A program made the position numbers and the translations under genes. A stretch of 64,000 bases of DNA from Polytrichum commune (Eukaryota > Streptophyta > Polytrichopsida > Polytrichales > Polytrichaceae), in the NCBI GenBank assembly GCA_950295325.1, contig OX485807.1, positions 23,841,666 through 23,905,665 of the forward strand. Direction: 5' to 3'. Shown piece after piece: positions 10,901 to 26,342 of the stretch (position 1 is the stretch's first letter; each line of letters begins with the position of its first letter). The notes beneath the pieces were generated by a model. It worked only from the letters and a program-made list of their open reading frames with translations, made no database searches and was not told the origin of the DNA.

Positions 10901-13900
10901 GTTTTTATTCAAAAATAATAACCAATCGTCGTTATTGTTGTTTGAGTAAATTAGGTTAAACTCCTAAAGGTTCCAAGTCTGTTTATTCACATTTGTAAAC
11001 ACATGTTGTTCATTTGTTAAGAAGTAAAGGTTGCAAGGTGAAAGTTTAAGAGCTTTGAGAAGCTTAATTATTGGCATCGAATTCAAGATTACATCCATAG
11101 GGTTGGTGTCCTCAAATCACTTGGTGAACTCTATGTAAGAATTTTTCAACTTGATATTCAATCAATTCCTCGTAAATTAAGTTTACATAGGTTTGGGTTG
11201 AAACTCGTTATGTACATTGAGCGCATACATGCTTATGATTAATCAAAAGAAAAAGAGATTAAAATAGAATTTTAATATGGATATTATGGAAAGAAATGCT
11301 AGTTGGAATGAAAATAAATAGTATTTAAGGCATTTATATGAGTGAAACGTTTAGATGATTTACGTAATGGCGATAATCGTGTATGTGTCAATTTTCCTTC
11401 AATTGTGATTTGATGTGCAATTTTGGGGCTTTCTTGATGAATTATGAACATGTGAATTAACTTGCATCAGTTTTAGGGACATTATAAGGTCTAAGATGAA
11501 CTTTGAGTGCAACTAGGCTTGGAGATAGGTATATGCAAAGACACAAGGTTGGAGCATGTTGAGGGATTGCCACTTCCATTGACATTACAAGTTCAAGATT
11601 AATTATCTAGTATTTGTGTATGTGTCTTGTCTTTGGTGTGAGAGCCAAAAAAATTCTATTCCAACAAATACTCCATATATAGAAAGGCAAAGCCCCCATC
11701 AACTTTACAACTCCCTCACATCTCCCAAATTCCCAAGCTCCATTTACATGTTTGTCAGAGAAAATAACCAAACTTGATTAGGATTAAACTCGGACAAGAC
11801 CAAGAATAGAAGGAAAAATCTTGGAGCTTGTGTTTATTAATAGGTCCTATCCAGGTAGAGACAAACTATACAAGAATAGAATTGCATCAAAACTTGGAAT
11901 TTGACTTGTGTGCCACCCTCTATCCCGGCCTTTCTAGTGCCCAAAAAACCCCAAATATGGCTCAAATTTAATAATTGTGTTGATTATTTTTGCCATGCAG
12001 TATGAGAAGTAATGACCATCTCTAACCATGTAGATTAGATGGACATAAAGTCATGAATATGTCATAAGAATTTCAACCATCCAAGTGTCATTATGTTATA
12101 GATTATAATATATAAGTGCTAGGTGGTAGTAGTGGGCCACACTTGGACCAAAACGTTTGCAAGACTTTGTTTCATTGGATGGATGACGGGATTACATCCA
12201 TTTAAATGAAATAAAGTTAACATGTACGTTCTAGAGGATGTGCTAAACAATCCTATTCATGCGGGCCATGGCAATTCACTAGAACCCACATTACTTTTCA
12301 AGTCTCTAGTTGAAAAGTAGTGTGGGCCACATATATATCTATATTATAAATTTATTAATCGATTTGTTTGATTTTTTATTGTATGCTATCTTTTGTCCTT
12401 GAACTAACACTTAGAGTGTTAGTCATAAATCTTTAAGAATCCACATTATTTCCACTATGACGATATAGTTAATGTGGCCCACATTAATTTTCCATCCATA
12501 CTACTAGGAATATTTAGTGCACCTCATGGTTGGGCTTAAAATTTTGTGATTGCCACTCACTATGTTTTTTTGGGATGGCTTGCAACATCATGATGTTGTG
12601 CATATTGACTTTCGTCCTTCTGGAGGATTCTTCATCCTCATCAACCACAAGGGTATATATATTACAAAATATTAATAGAAATTTCATTCAATCTTAGGGG
12701 ACATTTAAACATAATTGTTGCTTGCATAACCTTACATAATGGATTATTAAAAGTTGCTTCAAGGTCAAAAAATAGTGCAAGAATATGGCTTTGGAAAAAA
12801 AAATCCCCATACCAGAATCAACTCTAATTTCAAATCATTTTGGTGTGTTGCATTGTTGAAGATCAAGGGCACATTGAGCTTGAGTGTAGCCAACTTTGGA
12901 CACATGAAAGTGTGTCAATCAAAACATCAAAAACGTGAATTTTGTGGTAAATTTTGGCAAAAACAAGGTTTCCGGACGATTTGTGGCAAATAAAGCCCAA
13001 GGGTTGTGGCATTGTGTGAATTAAAGGCATGCCCAAGGGTTGGCATGCTATTCAAACAATGCCTCCTTTGGAGGGCCTTATCAAGTGTACAAGGTTGATG
13101 TGGATTTGACGAGTAGATCAAGAGGAGATCAATGGTCCATATTATGATATGCATAAGTCCCTTCAGTGGTGGGAGTTTATGCGGTGTAAAGATTTCACCA
13201 CTTACAAAGGGAGAACTACGGAAGGGCTTCACGTGTGCACTTTGGTTTTGGACTGAGTGTACCTAGGCAATGACCCAAGTTTGTCAACACTTTTCAATGA
13301 AAACATAAATTCAAAAACATGCAAATCTTGGAGTGATGATGATGAATTTTTGAAATAATATTAAACCTTGATTTGCAAGCAACAAACCATATCCAGAATC
13401 GTGCTATCTCTATCATTTTACATGACGTATTCATATTTTCTATACCTTTCTCAAATCAATGATGAAATTCTTGGAAAGTTTAAAATAAATTTTTATGAAG
13501 AGCTTTCATCCAAATGACTACACCCTAAACTCCGTAATATCAACCTCCATAATGTCACACACTCTCTAATATCCTGAAACCCTAGGGAACAGTTGTTCGT
13601 AGTTCAAATCTTACTCCTTATTGTCACATTTCTCTCCCTTATATCATGAAATCTGTCATTAATGCAAACCACCAAAGACGTTAACCCACACCTTGGCATT
13701 GCGCCATGTGCCAACATGTGGAGTGTCTTCTTCTTCTTCTTCTTCTTCTTGTGATGCCACGTGTTGAATGTTGGTGCATGCCTCCGCCACATCGCCCGGG
13801 AAGGCCGAGTGGGAGTGGACCACACTAGCGCAGGTAATGGGAGAATGAATTCAAATCGCCCTCACATCTCCTTTGTGTTATTCCATAATGTCACATGCTA

Positions 13901-14100
13901 CACTAATTCTATAGTATTACACATCCATGTTTACACTACAAAACTCCATAATATCACGTGCACTTTGGTTGCCACCGGTGTGATACTACGGAGTCCTACC
14001 GGTAATTTGGTGGCTGGGAAAAGAGCGGCCACGTCAGATAGGGCCTGGAGCAACGGTGTTGGGAACTAGTGCGAACGGTGTTGGGAACTTGAGAACGGCG
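10901..14100. other. Intergenic region upstream of the complex I gene, no gene seen
   Basis: No protein family is recognisable. It contains a 17-bp-stem hairpin (12285-12326), a TTC microsatellite (about 13727-13750) and a telo-box in reverse orientation (AAACCCTA at 13577-13584). The last kilobase is GC-richer and probably holds the promoter of the downstream gene. Confidence 0.45.
12285..12326. repeat. Hairpin, 17-bp stem with one mismatch
   Basis: CCCACATTACTTTTCAA is followed by an 8-base spacer and TTGAAAAGTAGTGTGGG. Similar GTGGGCCACATTAA text recurs nearby at 12474-12486 and at 37733-37746, suggesting a small dispersed element. Confidence 0.6.
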
Positions 14101-14135
14101 GGGAACTGCATCTCTCTCTAAAGAGCCGGGCCATG

Positions 14136-14138
<3 letters not shown>

Positions 14139-14175
<37 letters not shown>

Positions 14176-14184
14176 CTAGGGTTT
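14139..14184 (+). promoter_or_regulatory. GA-rich tract and telo-box in the NDUFS8 leader
   Basis: A (GA)n run at about 14139-14175 is followed by TAGGGTTT at 14177-14184, 125 bases before the proposed start codon. Telo-boxes close to transcription starts are common in plant housekeeping genes and in genes of the translation and respiration machinery. The role here is inferred from position only. Confidence 0.5.
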
Positions 14185-14308
14185 CGTGGGCGTGTGCCAT
14201 CCATTCGGCTTGTTGCATCGATTTCCAGTTATTGCTGTTGCTCCAATTCGACTCGCTTTCGCGGGGGAGCACGCATTGTAGTACCGAGGGTGACTGGCCG
14301 TTGCAAAA

Positions 14309-16701
<2,393 letters not shown>

Positions 16702-18248
16702 TGGTTTACTTTATGATGACACATTTTTCTATGTTGACCAATTGCTTGTTCACCCTGAATAAATGGCATACTCCAGTTACTCAAAGGTAATTTAACTGGA
16801 GGATTTCTTGCTCATTGTAAGATCTTCAGCAGAGTGATGTCTCTTGTAGCTGGATCAGTCTTATTAGCCATGGTATTGCTGCAATACCTTCTGAGCTGTT
16901 CTGAATAGTTCAGATCTTAGCCTGTAGAGATGAAATCTCCTGGTTTGGTAATCAACCTGAAGCTCTACTCATTATAGGGGCTGTTTACGAGCAAGAAATG
17001 GGAATTTGGTGCACAGTTTTGTAGAGCTTGAAGTATTTTGTAATTTTCTACTTTATGTTGATCTTGTTAGAGCCGTCAGCTTGTAGTTCTTGGGTAGCAG
17101 AGGGAGTTTCCATGCAGAAAACTTTTAGGCATCTAATTCCAGTTCACACATGTGTAAATGGTGCTTGAATTCAACATTGAGAGTTTCATGTGCGCAATTT
17201 GATGAACTATGAGATCCCTCCCATTTGATGAACTATTGGATCAATGTTACATAGATTTTTGGACGTCCAAGACTTCGTTTGTGTCAGTCTTGCAACCAAG
17301 ATGTGCAGATAACCTCACTTCTCACCATGCTCTTGATTCGATTCAGGATCCACCTGTCAGTTCAAAGAGACTGCATAATCCTGCCTTAGCCCTCGCTATT
17401 AATTTAACCAGTATGTTGAGAATCTCACTAAGGTACATATGTCATATTCAAATATTCAAATATTCTCTTAAAATGAATACTTTGTAATATAATTCTGAGG
17501 AACAACACAATGGGTCATCAGGGAAGCCAAAAGTTGATGCTCACCAATGTATGGCGAGTGCCTAGGTTTAGTTGATTTCTGAATGAGTTCAGAATGATTG
17601 GGATGAGGACCGATGTAATTGTCGAGGTCAAAAATTGAATGGGTCAAGGGAGAATAGGCAATATGGTTGGTTGAGGCATCATAGTTTGGGATATAACTGA
17701 GGCATGGTGGGGGCTAGGCAAGGTTCAACTTCTTCAAAGGATATTTGGGACTTTTTTCAACACAAATTCACCCCTTTAAAAGCATAACATCATTTTTCTT
17801 TTATTATTAAAAAAACACTGACTTACTTTACACATTTTTGGAAGCATACCGAAGTCAAATTTAAAAACTAACGAAATTACTAATGGTAAAGACAAATGAA
17901 GAAATTTAGCTGAGAAAAAAACTGGCTTTTGGTAGCTTCCGAGTAATAAGAAAAAAATTTAACCTCTTTATAAAGGGTAGGAAATGTATCGATTATTATA
18001 TATAACTCCCCGGATTGTGATGCTCATCAATTATCACCTCAATATTAATCAATTTCTATACACTTATTTCTCCCTTTAGAAGATTCCCTTTTAGATATTT
18101 CAAAGTTTGTCACAAGATATATTGTCATCTTGATCTCATTCTTATGGCATTGGGTTTGTACAAAATTTGCTAATCAATCAGGTAATTATCTGAAATTAAT
18201 TGGACATTGGGAAAGGGCAAACCTCTTAGAAGTAAACGCAAAAGGTTG
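16702..18248. other. Convergent intergenic region between NDUFS8 and TBCE
   Basis: This region holds the 3' untranslated sequence of both genes, which point toward each other. AATAAA at about 16758-16763 is a plausible polyadenylation signal for NDUFS8. No coding sequence is recognised. It becomes AT-rich from about 17.7 kb. Confidence 0.5.
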
Positions 18249-21200
18249 TCAAGTGCACTTGATCTCATCCAAGATGATTGCTCTGCCAGGGTAAACCCCA
18301 ACATCTGCTAATGTCTCTTGGTCATCCTCTAATGGAATCGGTAGTGGAGAATCCTGAAGGCATTGGTGAGCTCATTACAACCATTTCCCCTTTTGAATTG
18401 TAGATTGTGTATTTTATTTTTTTGTCATGATAGTTTAGCATTCTTGTGATATTCATTACTTTCAAGCACAACTTACATTATCCTTGAAGTAGAGGCGTTG
18501 TTGCTCAGGTTGGAGTTTGAAGAGGCTACCGCATAACACCTTCAACCTGCCAATCTGCACTCTTTTGGAAAATAAGCAACATTGATTTGAAAAATTACAC
18601 ATTTTGGACATACAGTTTGCCACTCTATCACATAATTGAATCAATTTTGTGCTGAACATCATGTAGGTTATACATGTTCGTAGAGAAAATTTGGACAATG
18701 TGAATCTAAACAATGTGGAGGGCAAGAAATTTGGAAAGGGAGTAGAGCATCAACTGTTGTGGAGATTGGTAACTTCTTAATAATAGGTGCTCGTTCTCCG
18801 ATTCTTGAAGCAACACACATGATTGTTATAGCTGTTACAATAGATGACCTAATTAGCCAAAGTGCATGACACATCTACAAGTCACACTTAAAACACTTGG
18901 ATATTGTTCCTATGTGTTCATCATACAACATAATGGCTTGGACGCTCAAAGAGCACTCAGAACCATACCTTCTTGCAAACCATTGTGAGTTTCATTTTTT
19001 TATGAGGGCTTTCGCTAACCTGTCACCATTCTCAAATTTGTATTTGGAACATTTGTTATGCAATATGCTCTAGTGGGATATACTAATAAGGTCCCATATA
19101 ATCCTTGGACCTAAAAACTATTAAAAGTTTGAAGTAACTAGGGTTCAATAATTTCATGGATATCCTTAGGAATATTCATCAAATTTATGGAAAGCTCTAA
19201 GAATATAGCCGCCCCCCCCCCCCCAAAAAGGAACAATCCCTCTACACACATGGTATGAACAAATTCCATATAGTGCACCCCCAAGTATATGCTACATGTG
19301 GGCCTGGGTTGACACAATTGCCATCTTTACACCAACCCCATCCATGGCTATTTCTAAAACAAGGAGCATTTTATGTAAAGTTTATGACCATTAATGGGGG
19401 GATATATTGTTGGACACATGAGTGTAATGGCACAAATTGATGTGATCTAAAGGCAAAACAAGGGTAACAATACTAACTTGCTTAAACCAATTACACATCA
19501 TATTAGTCTTCAACATATACTAATCCGCAATTCAAATGCCACAAGTGCAATGGGCTAGAGCTAGTGTGGTTACTTGTGTAACACCAAAAATGCAAATTCT
19601 TGAAGATGAGTTTGGACAATACAAAAAAATGTCCAAACATATACTAAGGTATATTGTACTCAAAAGTGGTATGCAAATGAACATGGTTTAAGATGTCAAT
19701 CCGGTCTACTCACAAACATGGAAATTTGGAAAGTGGTGGATTTTTGGGTGTCCATTTAAAAAACACCAAGAATGTGTGTTGCATTTTTAAGGGCATCAAC
19801 TACTATCCGAGAAGTTCTCTTTCAACATCCATAACATTATTTAGCCATGTGGATCGGTTCCATGACCCTAGAATATGTCAATTATATTATGTAGGCCCCC
19901 CAAACAAAGTAAGAATATTCTTTTACTATTCATATATTCAAGCCGACACTTGGAAATTTGGATGGAGTTATACTCCTTACACTATTCATAAGAAATATTG
20001 TTCATCCCGGTATTATTCACTAAAAATACTATTCATAGCAACACTATCATTGAAAACACTGACACTATTCGAATATTCATACCATTCATACCAACATTAT
20101 ATATTATTCGTACCAACATCAATTTCTTCCTATTTTTTGAGTTTCTTCCCATGAAGGTAAGATAGTGGATGCCTGGTGTCATGCTAAATATATAATGGAT
20201 CCATAATCTACAAAATTATCAATTATATGAATTTATAATCATGGAATGAGATGTGTTGCCTAATTTGAAACTTCTTTTTTCTCCAGAAAGCCCCATAACT
20301 TACACACGAGTGTGGTAGCAAATTTTTGAGAATTACTGGGGTCGGTGCCAATAATAGAATTGCAAGTATCTATTGGCAAGTCATGCAGCACCCTGAGCTT
20401 CTCAAATCTGCAGTTCCACTAGCCATACAACTCCGATAGGCCACATTTCTGCTGCCTAAAATTCATCTTACTGGAGACATCCAAACTTCCAAGCTAAGGC
20501 TATTATAGATTTGAAGGAAAAAAGGGGTTTAAGAAACATTAATAGCGAAATGTAACCAGCAGTTGAATGGATTTTAGCGAGTGTTTTTAAATATTAAATA
20601 TTATTCTGACAGTACCTACCTGGGATGAGCAGTTGCAATCTCTTTAATATTTTTTGTTTTTGCTGTAGTCAGCACATGGCGGACATATCTGAAGATCTCG
20701 CCTCCAATGTCCATGCACCAGAAGTTACCAGAGTTGGTCATTTTGTAGCAGCCATGACATTTGAAGATGTTGCTCATTTAGAATGTAGGGTAAGAAATAG
20801 GATGATATGGACCTGATTTCTGAGTCCCTTCTCTCCCTTGGTCTCACCTGTCAAACAATTATGAAACAAACACTTTGCTCTTCAGGACTCTTCAGTTTCT
20901 TTTTGAGAGCCTATTAAGCATTAGGTGAAGCTTGCAACCTTGAAAAATTGGAGTTGGGTTCATCTGTATTAATGAGCTGGAATTGCATAACTTTCAAAGT
21001 AGAGCTGATTAATCATAGTAATCAGATATCAACTAAGCTATTTATTCTTTGTATAGAGTTTGCTTTACAGTGTGCTGTCATCAATCAGAAATTGATCTCA
21101 TGTCAACTGGGCTAACTTCAAAAAAACTGCTCCCAAGTAATTAAGTGAAGAGGATGCATACTTGACTACCATTAAGGCAGGTCAAATTGCCAATGCGCGC

Positions 21201-24200
21201 AATTAACACATAGCGCGTTGCGGTCCCTGTCTTTGAGTCTGTGAGTGGGTTATCAGATAGTCGAACATCCTGCACTAAAGTTATATTGTTAGAAAGTAGT
21301 TTCATTTTGAATTATATATCCAGAACATGAAGGTTACTTCGCAATGTTCAGAGAATTGATCCAAGGGAGGTCACTCCCTTTTTAGAGATATGAACCACCT
21401 AAGATAAAGGGTAATTTTCAATAGGCTATGAATTATGTGCATCATTATGGGGTATTCTGCATAATTGATGAAAGTTCTTAGAGAAAATCCAATATATTCT
21501 CAAAACGAATTTTCGTTATCCTAAATTTTCTATTAATTATTATTTCTATTTTGATAAATAGGACCCTATCTTTTAACGCACCACGTTTTCTAGTGGTATG
21601 CTGGTGCCCCCCCCCCCCCCCAAAATATTCATTGCTTGCAGTACCAGGAATATTGACCATTTGATTTATACTTGTTCTACAATTTGTTTGTTATGCCCGT
21701 GAGATCAGCAAGTACCTGAAGGGCTGGGAAATGGTCCAAGGAGTCCACAGATTGCCAGTCTGCAATTTTGTTCCTCGCTGAACCAACACCTTACTGTGAG
21801 TTTCAGCTGCATTAACCTCATAACAGCTCTTATACTAAAAGCCTCCAAAAACAGAGATTCCAACCTGATATCGGAATGACAAACTTCACTGGGTTTGAAT
21901 ACACAAACTGCTAAAAAAAACATAAAATAGAACCCTTCACATAAAAGAAGGTAAATTTGCAAAACAGAATTAGCATGTAAACTCACCCAAGTACAGGCAG
22001 CGCAAAGCTCCAAAAGGGACTATTGAGCTTTTCTCAAATTGATCCGAGTCTGATGTGTTTGGAAAGTCGATTGTATGGAGACTATTGCCGCTAAGATATA
22101 GCTGCTCCAAACTGCACAAAGACGTCATCCAATTAAACTACCACTAACAGAATGAATGACACTGGAAGTAAATAAGAACTCTCTATTGTGCACCATATAG
22201 TAAGCAACTTCCAGTGTGTTATTATGTAGTTCAAGAAATTTTAGAAAAATGAAAAACAATCACTTCTGAGTAGGAACCTTCGGAGTTGAGAAAGCTTCAT
22301 GACTTCATCCCAGCTTTCCAAGCAATTATCCTCTAAGTTCAAAAGACGTAGCGTCTCCAGTCCTTGAACATATGTACTACCTCCTTTCTGATCTGTGGAA
22401 TTGAAGCCTTCCTGCCCTACCACTTCCCAGAGCCAACATCAAGTAGCATTTAAACTTGCAACCTAAGAGTTTTGAGGTAATTTGTTGTGGATGGGAACAT
22501 GCAGCTTTCTAAGATTCAAGGGCTGGGGCTGCTAGCTAAATTCAGGGTTTGTGTGAGACGTCAAAACTCAAGCTAATTTCTTATTGTATTCCCAGAGCAT
22601 ACCTCAAACCTTTGTAACTTGTTTCCACAAAGTGAAAGGTCCTGAATGTTTGGGAGGCATTTCTTGAGAATCTCCACCTGAGCAACAAATACAAGCATTA
22701 ACCCACTTGCCAACTTGCAACCGTGTTCAATTCGTTTCTGAAGGCTGTAGATAATTAATTTGATTGCCAGAGCCCACAACCAAATGCTATATCCTGACCA
22801 TTCTACACAATACATTGAAGTAAATCACGGGTTGTGAGATTTTGAAGTGTCATGGTCTCCCAGTTTTCTGTCAGACCCACCGCTTTGAGGCGGGATTGAC
22901 GCAAAATCTAGTAGAATCACAAAACATCATCCATTGCATGCCATGTAAGACTCCATGTAGGTTTGTTCATCCATCCAAACTTCCCTGGTCACTTGGTCCT
23001 TAGGCACTCAAGCTCTACACTGTTTTGCTAATTAGTGTTGGTTACCATTTGGAGTTACATGTTGCTATAAATTCTGTCAACATTAATTTTCTTTTACTAA
23101 TTAAGTTATATCATATTCTATGGTGTGGATACTAATCACTTATGTTACTTGGGTAAAAATGATACTCTCAGTAATGCGTTCCAAATGGTAACCCACACTA
23201 AATAGACAAAACAGTGTTAGTGTAGAGTGAAGTGGAACGGTTGTGAGCATTTTCCACCAATGAGAGATTTTAGATTTCAATGATCACAGGCCTCAAACTC
23301 TTGTGTAAAGTGCCCCTCAATCTACACAACCATGTCTCAGTTAGCAATGGCATTGTCTGAAAGGGAGAGGGTGTCCATTCAAGCAAATGTATGCACCTTT
23401 TTTGGACACAGTAACTGCCATTAACTGACAGTTACTCCTCCCAGCCTAAACATGGTGAGAAATCCGCACAACAGGATAAGAAAGAAGTTTTAACACTTAA
23501 AGGACGCAGGGGCTCAATGCACAAGATATAGGTATACACAATTTCTACAAGCCTCGTTAAGTCCTCAACTCATATGTTTTACATTTATGGGTTTAAAATC
23601 GTCTTCAGTGCATTATCTCATGTCAAGGAGAAAAATAAAACATAGTTATGTGTGACATCAATGATCAAACTACTAAGTATGTGCTTGCATTCAAGGGCAC
23701 TCGTACTCTGTATTTGATCCCAATCTTCACTTACACTTAAGTATTCAATCGTTTTGATAAGTGCACTCAAAAAATGAGTTAATTTTAAAATATGGTCAAT
23801 TTCAACACAATTGGCTAAGAATGGAAGTCTATAGCTCAAATACATGCTTGTGTGCTCAGGGTTCAATTGCCATATCATAAAGAGGGGTGACATACCTGGC
23901 CCCACAAGATAGCGCAATTGTTGAGTGCGAGTGCTTTGAGATTTGCTAAAACGGGCAATGACGAACTGGGATCTGCTGTGATTCGACCATTACTGAGGTT
24001 GAGAATTCGAAGTTTTGGTAGCTCGTCACAGATCCGTTTCACCTCCTACAGATATAATTTCATGTGTAAGAGCCCGTACTGTGTTCAAATGGAATTCATG
24101 TTCACTAGAGATGGCTGACTTCTTAGCAACTTTGAAATTATGGTAACATCAAGAGGTTGCAGAACAAGGCATTATAAGAGTAACAAGGAAAAAATTCTGA

Positions 24201-26342
24201 AATAACTAGATGGGTCATGGGTTCAAAGATAATTGTCCTACATGCCAATCGGGCACAAGGTGTCCAGTCAGATCAAGCTCCTCAATGTCTACAACAAGAA
24301 AGGAAACAATGAAGCCATTAAATTATTATTTTCATCCTCTAAGTCGTCTGAATTAACAAGGAACTACACATCCACTCTGACTTCACAACATGTATCTCCA
24401 ACAGATAAGACAGATACATAACCAATAAGAACTACCAAAGAGTAAATCTTTGTGTCATCTTCTTATAGAATAATGTTACTGAGTTGACCAATGTTGTCAA
24501 GGATTCACAGAAGCAAGCACTACTGTAGTTCAAAATAGGTGAATCTTTTTGAGATTACTTGAGGCAGCAGCTTTTATCTGTCCAGGCGGGCCAGCCCAAG
24601 ACACTCCTGCATATGCAAGAGCAGCTAATTTCAAAATATGCAGTTGACGCTGCCGATCTTCGACTTGAGTTTTTCCCACAAGCTCCACAGGCACTCGTAC
24701 TTTTGTTACACTGGAGAGAATGAACATGTCCTCTGCACGAATTTAATTCAAAACCGTGATCAGGGTTACCAAGTTCATTCTGTAAATTTCTCATTGATAC
24801 AGCATGGTTGACCAACTCTTGTACAAATTTACCACCCCTGAGATAGACTACCAACATACTGTACGAATTTCCAAACCATTCTCACAAGCATCATACAATC
24901 CCTAATTTCATAATGCAGAGATCAAAGCCAGAACTTCCCAAATCAACTACAGAGCACTTACCAACTATTACCATATCTCATTGATGAGCTCTAAATCATT
25001 GGCCATCCGATGACCACATTGTCATTTATACCAAATATATCTAGAACATAAAACTTTCAGCCTAACATCTCTCAAAAGATTTCATGATAGGATGAAAAGG
25101 ATTTTCTTTTAGCTTCTTTTTTGCAAGGGAAACTCCTTCGATCATATGGAAGTTGTGAGGGATAAGTACCCCCCGAAGAAAAATCAACGAAGGTTTGTGG
25201 GCCTTAGGTGGTCAATCTTCTTCATCAGACACCTAATATATACATATATATTTATGAATGGTATATGGCATGGGCTGTAGTCAAGAACGGAGACCAAAAA
25301 GCCACGTCTTACGAATGAGATTGGACTATTTGCTCAAAAACATAGAAAACGTTCTAGGTTCAAAAGTTAGCGCAATGGGGACTTGGGCTTATGTGATCAT
25401 TTTAAGAGAAGAATGAATCTTCACTTTGACGACCTTTTCTGTTTGCATCTCAACTCCAATTCTGGAACTTTAAAATGACAGTCTTTGTGATTGATCCCAA
25501 CTACTAACCGAATGAAACAAGTCCCAATGAAACAAATCCCCAACCGATCCTACAGCCAGAAATGTCTATGCAGTTGGAAGTGTCCACACACCTTAAGGTA
25601 AGCAGGTCTGTCAAGGTCACTTTTTCTACTTGGACTACTATATTTGAGTGGCGTGTGGGTAGGTGTGGATCTACGGACGGACACCAAAAAGGCAAGTGTT
25701 TAAAAAAGATTGGACTCCATACTCAGAATCTTCAAACAGTCAACATTATTGGGGGAACCTATATGACCACTTAATGAGCTCAAGAATCTTCACTTTGATG
25801 GTGAATGAGATATACACACGAGCTCCCAAATTTGTGAGGAAAATGGCTACAGCCACGATTTGTGTTTGTCAATCATCTCGCACTAATCGTGTGTTTCATA
25901 TACTTCGAAAAGTGGGTACAGGGCTAAAAGTGTCTATCTAAGGCTGACTTACCTTACCTTATAAGCACCCTGCACATTTGTCACTCGCCTGGTGTTGTTG
26001 AGGTGACTTACTTTGTGTATTCTCTGTGGGATTGGCTTTGTAACGGTTGGCGAGAGCGTCGAAGAGGGAAACTCCTGTGGTCAATGTATGAGGCCGCACA
26101 AAGGAGCCTGACTGGGGTCCACCGGTGTCGAAGTAGCGGACTCCATTAACGACGCCATTGTGGCGCGCCTGGCCGTTATCCCAGTCCACCCCCACCCACA
26201 CGCCCTGGAAACCATCCACGCAGCCAATATACTTCACACTCCCATATTGGGCAGTAGTGGTAGGAGTAATTTTCCCTGCTCCTAAACAAGACACTCGTTG
26301 GCCCAGCTTCAAGTCTGAAGGAGCCTCCGAATCAGCTGCCAT
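18249..26342 (-). CDS. TBCE: Tubulin-folding cofactor E (TBCE), 15 exons
   Basis: Chaperone that binds alpha-tubulin and, with cofactors D and C, assembles the alpha/beta dimer in the cytosol. The Arabidopsis counterpart is PFIFFERLING. Exons in transcript order: 26342-26012, 24732-24559, 24288-24242, 24045-23896, 22677-22603, 22411-22278, 22111-21987, 21777-21716, 21269-21162, 20847-20813, 20688-20620, 20407-20304, 18831-18755, 18554-18477, 18353-18249. The total is 1674 bases and 557 residues, with all phases consistent. There is an N-terminal CAP-Gly domain (about 12-90; YGSVKYIG, WVGVDWDNG, NGVRYF, GSFVRPH). Leucine-rich repeats follow (about 170-400; LRILNLSNG, LRLLNLEDN, LEQLYLSGN). The ubiquitin-like C-terminus is about 472-557 (LKVLCGSLFKLQ, QQRLYFKDN). 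The 36-base exon VRPRERRDSEI and the two exons beyond the 1.5-kb last large intron are easily missed. The donor GTTGAT at 18754 is weak. Confidence 0.92.
18832..20303 (-). repeat. 1.47-kb TBCE intron with an ATTCATA-rich tract
   Basis: Intron between exons 12 and 13. From about 19920 to 20125 it contains a degenerate array of ATTCATA/ATTCGTACC-like words. A long open frame across it (19693-20154) has low-complexity Tyr/Ser-rich content and no family resemblance, so it is not called a gene. A poly-C run lies near 19211-19224. Confidence 0.5.
25216..25470 (+). repeat. Dispersed repeat family A copy, in TBCE intron 1
   Basis: It shares the family signature with other copies. In order, this is a GTAGT(C)AAGAA(C)GGA-like block, CCAAAAAG.CA.GT, ATTGGACTAT.TGCTCAA, GTTCTAGGTT, ATGTGATCA.TTTAAGA and CTTCACTTTGA. 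Other copies are near 25646, 39990, 40175, 47290, 47620, 60955 and 63265. It is non-coding. Confidence 0.65.
25640..25870 (+). repeat. Dispersed repeat family A copy, second in TBCE intron 1
   Basis: Contains GGACACCAAAAAGGCAAGTG, ATTGGACTCCATACTCA, ACCTATATGACCACTTAATG and CTTCACTTTGATGG in the family order. It is closest to the copy at 47620-47830. Confidence 0.65.

Noticed and set aside
19693-20154. 153-codon open frame on the plus strand
   Set aside because: It lies inside a TBCE intron on the opposite strand, is rich in ATTCATA-type simple sequence and resembles no family.
20625-20816. Plus-strand open frame with exon-like edges
   Set aside because: It is the antisense shadow of two TBCE exons (20620-20688 and 20813-20847), which fit the family in phase.
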